A stretch of 64,000 bases of DNA from Solanum dulcamara (Eukaryota > Streptophyta > Magnoliopsida > Solanales > Solanaceae): assembly GCF_947179165.1 (NCBI RefSeq), contig NC_077240.1, forward strand, positions 49,226,501-49,290,500. The letters are read 5' to 3'. The position numbers were made by a program, and so were the translations under genes. The notes under the pieces are model-generated. The model did no database searches. It saw only the letters and a program-made list of their open reading frames with translations, and had not been told where the DNA came from. Positions 9,311 through 21,036 of this stretch are shown here, one piece after another. Within the stretch, counting starts at the first letter, position 1. The number at the start of each line of letters is the position of its first letter.

Positions 9311-11601
9311 ATCATAATATATAGGTAGATCATTATCTGAGACTCACTAGGGTAATCATACTGAACTATCGTTTGTGGATCAGGAAAATAATTATCTCAC
9401 GTGCCCTTTGAGTGCCACTAGGGCTATATTAAGTGAAGTCTCTGTAATTATAGACATATTTTAAGGTAATGCCAACCGGATTAAGTAAATCATAAACATT
9501 TGTCATCACAGAGTCCTTAGGAATAAGAGCTCTAAGTACCACTATTAATCGACATATAGACGGTTTAGGGAAGGTAGCTCAACTACGATGAGAGTTTTCT
9601 TGCCAAGGAGCGAATATGAGACATATAACGTATTCGGAGCTTAAGAATGGACTTACTCTAGAGTTTGTATCATGTATAGGTTTCTTTAAGACAGGTCAAA
9701 AGAAAGAAAGGGTAGGCCTCACCTGTTTGTCCCTTCCTATCCCAAAGAAGTTTGAGAGACAATAATTCACCTATCGTAGGCGTTCTAGTGTTTAGCAGTG
9801 GATAAGAATTAGGAGGTATGCTCAGGGCCTTATGAATAGGATTATCCCCACTTGCATACGTAGATATACATATTGCACTTCTATCAAGGATATGCCAAGA
9901 GAAGGGAAGGATAGCCTTACATACTCATCACTTCCTAACGTATGGAAGGCTTGAGAAGCCCTAGTTCAATTACTATAAGAGTGATTTCATCAAAGAGTAC
10001 ATAAGAACTGTGAATTACACTTGGAATTTAGAGTATATTTACCCTCAAGTTCATAACATTCACTATTTAACTTAAAGACATGCCGAAAGAAGGAAACGTT
10101 AGCTTTACATACACTACTTTTCAGCATATAGAAGACTTGAGGGATGGGAGCTTAACTACTTTAGGAGTTTTAACATTCAGAAGTGAGCACGAATTATGAA
10201 TCATGAATAATGTTCAGAGGTCGTGAATATAATTACCCCAGGCTTCATATATATATATCATTTGTCACTTAAATCTAAGACATGACCAAAAGAAAAGAGA
10301 GACAAGCTTTACATACTTATGCCAAAAACATGCCAAAAGAAAGCTTCACATACCTTGTCTGAGTTATTTCTTATATTATTCGCCTCGTCGTCCTTTGAAC
10401 CTATTAAATATGAAAGTAATACGAATATCAACCAGTCTTAACTTCCCAGCATCATAGGTTGCACCTTAGTATTAATGGAATCTATTTCCTCAGTCGTTTC
10501 CTCGACTAGTTCTTTAGTTTGCTAAGGCATTAGCGAAAATTGGGCAGCACCTCCCCTATAATGTGCCCCATCCAAATTTCCGATTAGGTCCCTAAGACCT
10601 ACATCCAACCAACAACAACAACCTGTAGCATATGTTTAAGAAATTCACACCAACAATATACAACATAAACTCCAAACGACTTATTCAAAAATACGATAGC
10701 ACAATAGGGCGTCTAGCCCTTATTTTGTAACGCCTTTAATTATACACAATGAGGGGTCTTGTGGCTTCAACCAGAAGCACCCTAACCCACATTACAACAT
10801 ATTTAGGCCCTGAAACAAAACATCACACCCCTGCAGCAGCACCTCACACGAACAACACTATACTTTGATGACAATTAAACTATAGCGATTCTAATTTAGT
10901 TTATTTCGAACGTCGAGCATTTCTACGACATTCTTAAACTTCCAGCAGAATACAAGGGGTGTAATACACCATATAACAACACCATAAACTTCAAATTTAA
11001 AGGAAATACCTTACCTTTCCCAAAATTGGCCAAAACTCGCCAAAGCTATCAAAACGTGAATTCTGGACAGCCTAGTGTCTTGTATTGTCGCTTAGTTTCG
11101 AAGGGGTAATTGAAGGAAACAGGATTTGTGTCCTCAATAAAAGTTATATACATGTGTATTAGGGTCTTATACAATTTTGAATTAAACCTACAATAATTTT
11201 TTACAAAATAATATGCCCAAAATACCAACAACAGTCCTTGTAGAATTTCTAAAACGAAATCTGGGAAGCAGCTCCCCCATGCTTCACCACCCTTTTTAGA
11301 GCAGAGAAAAGAAAAACTGGGTTTTAGAGTCTAAATGAAAGTTATATCCCTATGAAATAGATTTCCAAAACATCTTTAATCATTTGAAACGAAGCCTTAC
11401 ACAAGGAGTTATACTTGTATTACTAACAGCAGTTTAATTCAAAAACGGGTCTGTTCCCTAGCGTTTTCTCTTTACGCTTCTCTTAGTTTTCTAAGTGTAG
11501 ACTTGAAAATATGGTTCTTTAGGAATTGTAATATACATATATACACCTCCACATAGTTGAGGAACACCGTAGATAATTAATTGACGGAAAAACAATTGGA
11601 G

Positions 11602-11628
11602 ACTTACCTCCTTCTAGGTGCTGCCATA
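11602..11628 (-). other. Leader ATG frame ending at a splice-donor-like GTAAGT
   Basis: On the element strand an ATG in a plant-like context (ATGGCAGCACC) opens a 7-codon frame MAAPRRR whose stop codon TAA lies inside AG|GTAAGT, a consensus 5' splice site. Splicing here would remove the stop and open the frame. Downstream is the conserved AATTAATTAT block. The 3' LTR copy has ACG in place of the ATG. Use as a real exon is inference. Confidence 0.45.
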
Positions 11629-11699
11629 GCTCCTCTCTTCTCCCTCTTAACTTTTCTCTCAATTTTTAAGTGTAGCAAAGGATGAACAATGAAGTTCCT

Positions 11700-11910
11700 C
11701 GTCATCCATACATATATATATGCCTTTTTGGAGAGTGACACATGGCAGCCCCTAAGGGTGACACGAGTCACACCCTTAGGCAGCCACATCAACTCATGCA
11801 ACCAATCACATGCTACCACGTGGCGATGTGGGACCTACCTCAAGTAGGTGTGTCACCTACTTGGTCCAAGTAGGTGCATTACCTACTTGCTTCCGAGTAG
11901 GTGCTACGCT
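11700..11910 (-). promoter_or_regulatory. E1 5' LTR promoter zone
   Basis: Two and a half palindromes of AAGTAGGTG and CACCTACTT (11841-11908), a G-box CACGTG near 11817-11822 and a TATA-like ATATATATATG stretch near 11710-11722 lie in sense order. This promoter would drive the full-length E1 RNA on the minus strand. Confidence 0.65.
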
Positions 11911-12223
11911 TCCTTCCGCCTCTCCTGTGGGTTTGTAATCTCATTCTACTTTAGGAGCCTATGTAATCCTTGCTATGTAAGCTCAACATGTACTCCAGTG
12001 GCTTAGTTATGTAAGTCGTCCAAGTTGGTAGCTTACGTAAGTAAGTCGAGTCCTATGATTTGTTATTTTGTTCTCCAATTTATTTCAAATCCTTATAGAC
12101 CTATTTCCAACCTTCACTCTTAAGGGGCGTCACGTCCTCCCTTCCTTAGAGTTATTTACTCATGTTATAGATAATCTGGGTCACTGGAAGACGTTCCAAA
12201 GCATAAAGGTACGGTGTATAACA

Positions 12224-14336
12224 AGAATATCATGAGCAACGATATACAAATAGATCATCATCTAGGACTCAACAGAGTAATCAAACTGAAGCATCATTTG
12301 AAAATCAAGAGAGTAATCATCTGAAGTACCTTTTTAATGTCATTATGAATTATACAAAATGTGAATTATACCGAAATTTGAGTTATACCCAAAATAGGAT
12401 GGATGGAATCATACATATGTATCAAGATATAATAATATAAGTTCTGGGAATCAAGAACCTTTGCCTTCCTAGTATCTCTAAGAATAGGAGCTTCTTTGGA
12501 ATTTATACATTCATCGTCCATTTGTTTTTCATATGGATCATGCCAAAAGAAAGAAGGGATAGCTTTACATACCTTTAGCGCCTATTTGCCAGAATACTTA
12601 TACACTGTCCGTAGTGTGTCAACCTATATTAAAACGTTAAGCACTATGGTTAAGCTATGGAAAGGTATTAAACATACTTTATCGTTAGGCTTTTTCTAGA
12701 TAATTGGACAACACCTCCCCTATATAGATCACTTCTCTCACATCCCAGTCAACTATACAACCATCAAGTAGCATTAACAATCACACGTTCAAATGCTATG
12801 TTAAGTCTAGTCAAGATAAGACTGAAGGACACTCTGAACAACCCACATAACATTCTAAACAGCCCCACATTCATTACATTTGATAACAATCCACATACGA
12901 CTACCACATACTCAAGTTATTCTTAACGATCCATAGTTAAAACATTTTCATCTAAAAAACCCCATAACATGCTAACCAACATACAACACAACGTATAATC
13001 TTAATTATCATTAATATTTCAAGCTCAACAAGACCAACAACAACATATCAAAACATCCCTTAACCACAACATAAAGAGATGCCCGATAATCTTACGAACA
13101 CCTACGAATACACCAAGCAAACCACCTATGTTTCTCATACAATATTTTCATCCAAATTCGTGATTTATACTAGCCTACACACGACCACAATATCATTCAT
13201 TTATGCAAGAAAACCATGTTAATATCACCACAAGTTCTGCAACAGCCCACAAAACTAATTCAACCTCAACTTTAACTATTTAATTCATTTACTCTTATCA
13301 CATAATTCATGATAACAACAACCAAAATACTATTTAAAATTAATTCATCAATTATAACTTCAATAGCCCCTTACACGGCTCAACAACACTTTAACATCAA
13401 CATACATAATTCCATGTATTGAATTCATAGCTACAAATTTATAACAAGTCCAAATACCTACTAAAACGTGTAGAATATGATCAAATCTTACCTTAATAAC
13501 TTGACGCCTTAATTTGCTAAATTTGGCAACTTCAATTGATAACCACCCTTGCTGCCCTCAAGGATAATTCACGTTACCATAGACTTTTCTTTGATTTAAA
13601 ACACCATGGAAAATTATTTTAAATAAAGCTTGGTAAACTTGATTTGGCTCAGCCATAGCCGTGAGCATTTCTTTCTCTATCTCTAAGGTTTAATGTTGTG
13701 GAAAAGCTGAAATGAGGTTATTAGTCAGCAACTTTCCCTTTATATGCAGCACATAAGGGTGACACATGTCCAGCCCTTGACATGAGTCCAATTAACATCT
13801 AAGGGCCAATCAGACTTTGCCATATTTTTATGGGGACCACTTAAGGGTATAAATAAATTAATTAATCTTAATTAATTACTAATCCCCACTTAATTCCTTC
13901 CACAAGTTTGTAAGTAATTGCATCACCTACTTGCCCTTTCTATTTAAATGTAGTCCACTTATTCTGAGTAGGTGCATAACCTACTTGTTATTTTTCGTAG
14001 GTTAGCAATTAGCCTTACCTTAAGAACCTGTGTGATCCTTGATATTTAAGCTAGACGTGTACTCAAGTAGCTTAATTATGTAAGACATCCAAACTAGTAG
14101 CTTAAGCAAGTAGGTCGATTACTGTAACAAATTATTTGGCCTCGAACACCTTTCAAATCCTTCCAAACCTATTTCAAACAATCACTACTTCACATAGAAC
14201 TAGTCTATTCAAGATACGGGGCATTACATCCTCCCTTCCTTAGGATCCTTTGGTAACTTCATAGATAACATGGATCACATGATAGCTTTAGAAATGCGTA
14301 AAAACATTCCAATGTACAAAAGTATGGGATAAAACA
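12224..14336 (-). mobile_element. E0 LTR, right of E1 (U3/leader side)
   Basis: Continues the LTR broken at 2499 and ends at 14336 with the TGTTTTATCCC start (element strand), next to a polypurine tract. The part from 12757 is the second copy of 1-1582. A palindrome cluster lies at 13920-13998. Joined to 1720-2499 it gives an LTR of about 2.9 kb, shorter than E2's 3.46 kb mainly because its sense 3' end is deleted. Confidence 0.78.
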
Positions 14337-15253
14337 TCCTTCCCCCCTTTAGAACATTCTTCTTCGAATGTTAACTAGCCTCATAAGGTCTTACCAGGAT
14401 TCTGGGAAGTCTATGTAATAGTTATCATACATAGTTTTCTCATTAATCAATATAACAACTAATCAAATCATATGCAAGCCGACAAGGCTGCCATTACATA
14501 TCAATATATCCATACACCATCGTATAGACATAGCTGAACAAAATTTATACACAACCCACACATATGTCTACAGACCTCTAAGAGTATTAACAACAGCATA
14601 TGACAGGATAGGGCCCCGCCGTACCCCTGGATAACCAAATATATACATCAAAAGGATCAGTATCAAAAGTCTAGGCTCTAGGAAAATGGAGCACTCCAAA
14701 ACAGTTGAGTGGAAATCCAAAGCTGGCGGACCCCCAAAATGAGTATTTACACCTACAGGCATGAAAAGAAGCCCCCCTTGAGGAAAGGGGTCAGTACAAG
14801 AAATGTACTGCGTATATAAAACATGAAATACAGTAAGAAAGATCATAACTGAAGTAGAGAGTCCAGGAGATAAGTATGATAATCAATAACTTACTATACC
14901 TGTGCCTTACGAAACAAATCATGCATATCATTATCATAGAATGTACCCGACCTATTATGGGACTCGATGCCATAATTTTATAACCAATATTATCGTATAA
15001 TCATATACATATACCGTACCCAGTCCTCTAGTAAGAGACTTAGTGAATAAAGTCATGCGCACATATATCATACCCGACCCATTATAGGACTCAATACCGT
15101 AACCATATCATTGCATCATCATATCATCATATAGCTTACCCGGCCTCCTAGTGAGGGACTTGGTGGAAGATGTAATAAAGTTGTACACGATAACATACCC
15201 GGCCCATCATGGGACTTAGTGAAAGATGTAATAACAATATGCATAAGTAGAAT
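14337..15253 (-). mobile_element. E0 polypurine tract remnant and R/U5-side LTR, second copy
   Basis: Repeats 1583-2499: a pyrimidine tract (TCCTTCCCCCC) beside the LTR start, hairpin, about 120 bp of interior, then E0 LTR from about 14475. The AGAAT at 15249-15253 is the left target duplication of E1'. Confidence 0.78.
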
Positions 15254-18200
15254 TATCATGACCCAACCTCGTAGGCCGCGACTGAGGTCCGACCTGGACC
15301 CTCTTATGCGTATTTATCAGCTACACTTAAGTTGAACAGTGTGTTATGAGATACTATACAAAAAAACTCAATAGTTTAAAACTTTTTCATGTAATTGTAG
15401 CCTCTTTCATTCGTATCATATCATGAAAGGGCACGTGCCGATGAAGCTGCCATAACATAAAAACATTTACAACATACCGCATAGGCACAGTCGAAACAAA
15501 CTTATAAAAAATCCACATCTATATGTTTACAGACCTCTAGGAATAGTAATAACAATATATGGCGGGACAGGGCCCCCGCTGTACCCCTGAATGTATAAAT
15601 AAATATATTAAGTAACCAGTATAAAAAATTAGGCTCTAGAATAGTAAAGCCCTTCCGACATAGCTGAGAGGAACTCCTAAGCTGATGGATCTCCAGAATG
15701 AACATCTGTACCTGCGGGCATGAAACGCAGTTCCCCAAGAAAAAGGGGGTCAGTACGATATATGTACTGATTATATAAAGCATAACACATCATAACTGAG
15801 AGAACAACTGAAATAGGGATGTAGGGGACCAGTATAACAATTAATAAGGCACTATACCTGCATCTTATAACATAAGGGCACGTACACCATCTTCATATAC
15901 TGTATCTGGCCCGCTAGGGGACTCAGTGTTACCATGTTATCGCAGATGGCATCGTGTCATATGTTATAATTATATTATTATGTTTTCACATACATGCCTA
16001 TCTATCAATACATATCATATCATACCCATCCCAGTATGGGTCTCGGTATTATAATCATATCATCACATACCATACCCGGCCCATTAGGGGACTTGTTGTT
16101 ATCATCATATCATCATATACCATACCCGTCCCTTTAGGGGACTCGGTGTCATAATAATCATATATAGGTAGATAATTATCTGAGACTCACTAGGGTAATC
16201 ATAATGAACTATCATTCGTGGATAAGGATAATAATCATCTCAGGTGCCCTTTGAGTGCCACTAGGGCTATATTAAGTGAAGTCTCTGTAATTATAGACAT
16301 ATTTTAAGGTAATGCCAACTGGCTTAAGGAAATCATAAACATTTGTCATCACAGTGTCCTTAGGAACAGGAGCTCTAAGTCCCACTATTAATCGACATAT
16401 AGACGGTTCAGGGAAGGTAGCTCAACTATGATGAGAGTTTTCCTGCCAAGGAGCGAATATGAGACATATAACGTATTCGGAGCTTAAGAATAGACTTACT
16501 CTAGAGTTCGTATCATGTATCAGTTTCTTTAAGACAGGTCAAAAGAAAGAAATGGTAGGCCTCACCTGTTTGTCCCTTTCTATCCCAAAGTAGTTTGAGA
16601 GACAATAATTCACCTATCGTAGGCGTCCTAGTGTTCAGTAGTGGATAAGAATTAGGAGGTATGCTCGGGGCCTTATGAATGGGATTATCCTCACTTGCAT
16701 ATGCAGATTTACATATTGCACTTCTATCAAGGATATGCTAAGAGAAGGGAAGGATAGCCTTACATACTCATCACTTCCTAACGTATGGAAGGCTTGAGAA
16801 GCCCTAGTTCAATTACTTTAAAAGTGATTTCATCAAAGAGTACATAAGAACTGTGAATTACACTTGGCATTTAGAGTAACTTTACCATCAAGTTCATAAC
16901 ATTCACTATTTAATTTGAAGACATGCCGAAAGAAGGAAATGTTAGCTTTACATACACTACTTTTCAGCATATAGAAGACTTGAAGGATGGGAGCTTAACT
17001 ACTTTAGGAGTTTTAACATTCAGAAGTGAGCACGAATTATGAATCATGAATAATGTTCAGAGGTCGTGAATATAATTACCCCAGGCTTCATATATATATC
17101 ATTTGTCACTTAAATCTAAGACATGCCCAAAAGAAAAGAGAGATAGGCTTTACATACTTATGCCAAAAATATGCCAAAAGAAAATTTCACATACCTTGTC
17201 TGAGTTATTCCTTATCCTGTTCTCCTCATCGTCCTTTGAACCTTTTCAACATGAAACTAATACGAATATCAACCACTCTTAACTTCCCAGCATCATAGGT
17301 TGCACCTTAGTATTAATGGAATCTATTTCCTTAGTCGTTTCCTCGACTAGTTCTTTAGTTTGCTAAGGCGTTAATGAAAATTGGGCAGCACCTCCCCTAT
17401 AATATGCCCTATCCGAATTTATGATTAGGTCTCTAAGACCTACATCTAACCAAGAACAATAAACTGTAGCATATTTTTAAGAAATTCACACCAACAATAA
17501 ACAACATAAACTCCAAATGACTTATTCAAAAATACGATAGCACAATAGGGTGTCTAGCCCTTATTTTGTAACGCCTTTAATTATATGCAATGAGGGGTCA
17601 TGTGGCTTCAACCAGAAGCACTCTAACCCACATTACAACATATTTAGGCCCTGAAGCAACACATCACACCCCTGCAGCATTACCTCACACAAACAACACT
17701 ATACTTCGACGACAATTTAACTATATCAATTCCAATTTAGTTTATTTCAAACGTCGAGCATTTCTACGACATTCTTAAACTTAAAGCAGAATACAAGGGG
17801 TGTAATACACTATATAACAATACCATAAACTTCAAATTGAAAGGAAAGACCTTACCTTTCCCAAAATTGGCCAAAACTCGCCAAAGCTATCAAAACGTGA
17901 ATTCTGGACAGCCTACTGTCTTGTATTGTCGCTTAGTTTCGAAGGGGTAATTGAAGGAAACAAGATTTTTGTCCTCAATAAAAGTTATAGAAATGTGTCT
18001 TAGGGTTGCATAGAATTTTGAAATAACCCTACAATAATTTTGTACAAAACGATATGCCCAAAATACCAACAACAGCCCTTATAGAATTTCTAAAATGAAA
18101 TCTGGGCAGCAGCTCCCCCATTCTTCACCACCCTTTTTAGAGCAGAGAAAAGAAAAAGTGGGTTTTATAGTCTAAATGAAAGTTATATCCCTATGAAATA

Positions 18201-19110
18201 GATTTCGAAAATATCTTGAATCACTTGAAATGAAGACTTACACAAGGAGTTATACTTGTATCACTAACAGCAGTTTAATTCAAAAACGGGTATGTTCCCT
18301 AGCGTTTTCTCTTTAAGCTTCTCTTAGTTTTCCAAGTGTAGAACTGAAAATATGGTTCCGTAGGCATCGTAATATACATATATACACCTCCACATAGTTG
18401 AGGAACACCGTAGATAATTAATTGATGGAAAAACAATTGGAGACTTACCTCTTTCTAGGTGCTGTCGTAGCTCCTCTCTTCTCCCTCTTAACTTTTCTCT
18501 CAATTTTTAAGTGTATCAAAGGATGAAAAATGAAGTTCCTAATAATCCATACATATATATATAACTTTTTGGAGAGTGACACGTGGCAGCCCCTAAGTGT
18601 AACACGTGTTACACCCTTAGGCAGCCACATCACCTATGCAACCAATCACATGCTGCCACGTGGTGATGTGGGACCCACCTTAAGTAGGTGTGTCACCTAC
18701 TTGGTCAAAGTAGGTGAATCACCTACTTAGTCAAAGTAGGTGAATCACCTGCTTGCTTCCAAGTAGGTGCTACGCTTCCTTCTGCCTCTCCCGTGGGTTC
18801 GTAATCTTATCCTACTTTAGAAGCCTATGTAATCCTTGCTACGTAAGCTCAACATGTAATCCAGTGGCTTAGTTATGTAAGTCATCTAATTTGGTAGCTT
18901 AGATAAGTAAGTCAAGTCCTACAACTTGTTATTTTGGCCTCCAATTCATTTTAAATCCTTATAGACCTATTTCCAACCTTCACTCTTAAGGGGCATCATG
19001 TCCTCCCTTCCTTAGAGTTATTTACTCATGTTATAGATAATCTGGGTCATGGGACAACTTTCAAGAAGCTTAAGAAGACGTTCTGAAGCATAAAGGTACG
19101 GGGTATAACA
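15254..19110 (-). repeat. E1' 3' LTR (left)
   Basis: 3857 bp, counterpart of 2500-6386 without the 30-bp duplication. Palindrome cluster at about 18681-18770; leader start codon is ACG, as in the E1 3' LTR. Confidence 0.9.
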
Positions 19111-19765
19111 TCCTTCCCCCCTTTAGAACATTCATCCTCGAATGTAAACCAAAAACATCCTCCGGACCTTATACCGATTATATGGAGAGGTCCTCTATCC
19201 CATTGCCATAACATATACTTTCATTAAGCAATGAATATCAGAGTTCCAAAGGTTAGGATTACCTATAGGCATAGGGAATAGGTGATATTTATTTTTCATT
19301 TCTTTTTTCCAGTTCTCTTACCACATATCATATTGCACCCTTTACACGAACATGTGTAGGAGCTTAAAGTAGCTCAGAAGATACCTTAGCATCGCCATAC
19401 TAGTCTGCACGTAAACTTGTATCATTTCTTACTTCCTTCATCTGATGTTATGGCTCCACTATAGCTTTTGTCCTTAGTACTGATTGTACCTTAAAGGTTT
19501 TGCTTCAAACCATCTTATACCTTCCCTTAATGTATTCGAGTATGGCAGTTACATGGCTACTACCGACTTCTTTTATCAAGTAATCACCCAGTTTTACTCT
19601 TGGCATACCTCCATTCATAGGTTGCATCAATTCTTTTGCAAAGCTACATCTCCTATCCCAAAGGGTCTTATCATCTTTCATGGTGGAATCACATATACAC
19701 AATACTTCTTTATACCATAATGCCATGCAAGGACAACATATACATACATCCATATCATCTCATGT

Positions 19766-19882
19766 CACGGCCGCATAGGGCTTCCCAGGAGGTTACCCAT
19801 CCTAGTACCACTCTCGCCCAAGTACGCTTAACTTTGGAGTTCTGATGGGATCCGGTGCGTTAGTGCTGGTATGATTGCATCC
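19766..19882 (-). pseudogene. 5S rRNA-derived sequence inside E1'
   Basis: Duplicate of the 5S-like domain at 7041-7157, again in the sense orientation of the element. It differs from that copy by only a couple of substitutions; for example the E1' copy has TTTGGAG where E1 has TTTAGAG on the plus strand, closer to 5S. Promoter-box regions are kept to the same degree. Confidence 0.9.
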
Positions 19883-21020
19883 TGCCCCGTGGGGTGCATA
19901 GCTATCGAAGAAGACGATGACCCAACAACTGATCCGGTAGGCCAAGCTGCACCTCCCAAGTTACCCCTATATCATCATTTCATGGACCACATCCTATCTT
20001 TATCCACTTTCTCACTAGGCGCTACTTATTTTCATAACGATCCTCGTTATATTCACATCACATCCTGTTCGTATTCTATCCCATAGTATAATACTTTTTA
20101 ACCTTTTTTCACGATCCTTACTATGGGTTACTTACCCTTCTTAGTTAGTCTTATCCCCGTGTATCAATTCCGTCGGTGCCTCAATTTATTATTTTATCTA
20201 GAACTACCGGTCTTCTCTACATTATTTTCCTAGGGTCACAAGTTTTTTCCAACTTTTGATTATTATATCAATACCGACCTCCTAATTTCTATTGCAATCA
20301 ATTCAGCAATTAACTTATTCCTCGAGGTCATCCATACTTGTAGTTTAGTCAAATCTCATTCTTATTATGGACCAGGCATACTATAATCCTGTATAATCCT
20401 AGGAAAATTTGGGTAGAGTTTCCTCTGTATTTCTTATTATCTCAACACCTGCACGCAGAAAATACCAACAATGCCTCACAAGGCACACAAATATATATTC
20501 GTATCAAATCATATCATAGCCACCCAGGGCACACAAATATATTCATATTATCTCATATCGCATCCACACAGGGCATACATATATATTCATATCATCTCAT
20601 AATGCATCCACACAGGGCACCCACATTAGCAGTATGGACATGGACTTACCTCATATGTCCCCTCGAACTGCACCTGTTGCACTTTCCTGTATAATTTTCC
20701 TTTCATTTTTCAACTTTATACATCAATTGTATTGAAACACCTTACCTGACATAGGTCCTTCGTGCCTTTGCTTACCTGCGTGGTTCGTAACATCCAATAT
20801 TATCAGTTACTTTCTTCTATCGGCGTTGTCCTCCTGCTAAAATCGCAGGTTAGTATGAAGAATTTCATTTCCTATGGCTCGGCTATATCGCACGATCTTA
20901 GATATGAAAGAAATTAAAATCCTAAATATCTTGTAGCCTCCTGTCTATAGATGTGGTGCATAACACACCGATAAACAAGACTCTACTAGACACGGTCTGT
21001 AGACATTCCAAGGATGAATT

Positions 21021-21032
21021 GCTCTGATACCA
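21021..21032 (-). promoter_or_regulatory. E1' primer binding site (initiator Met tRNA)
   Basis: The element strand reads TGGTATCAGAGC, an exact match to the usual plant initiator-Met-tRNA primer site, four bases inside the 5' LTR end. Confidence 0.92.
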
Positions 21033-21036
21033 CTTT

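Larger units (their letters stand above)
2500..12223 (-). mobile_element. E1: complete LARD-like LTR retrotransposon carrying a 5S-derived domain
   Basis: The element is on the minus strand, bounded by TG...CA ends and flanked by a perfect 5-bp duplication AGAAT (2495-2499 and 12224-12228). It has two LTRs of about 3.9 kb, an interior of only about 1.9 kb, an initiator-Met-tRNA-like primer site beside the right (5') LTR and a polypurine tract beside the left (3') LTR. No gag, protease, reverse transcriptase or integrase could be read in the interior, so it must be mobilised in trans if at all. This is the large retrotransposon derivative (LARD) layout. The interior contains a 5S rRNA-like sequence at 7041-7157. 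Confidence 0.93.
8312..12223 (-). repeat. E1 5' LTR (right)
   Basis: 3912 bp, TG...CA ends on the plus strand, next to AGAAT at 12224-12228. It contains in sense order a palindrome array (11908-11841), G-box and TATA-like sequence (about 11710), a short ATG frame with a splice-donor-like site (11628-11602), GGCATGT modules, a 50-bp hairpin array (9075-9310), the CAGTAC hairpin (about 8808-8826) and the terminal block with GTCCGACC on the plus strand. Confidence 0.93.
19111..21036 (-). mobile_element. E1' interior
   Basis: Counterpart of the E1 interior: polypurine tract and hairpin (19111-19146), the 82-codon open frame (19505-19753), the 5S-derived domain, the leader minisatellite (about 20470-20622) and the primer site. 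No pol motifs seen. Confidence 0.85.
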
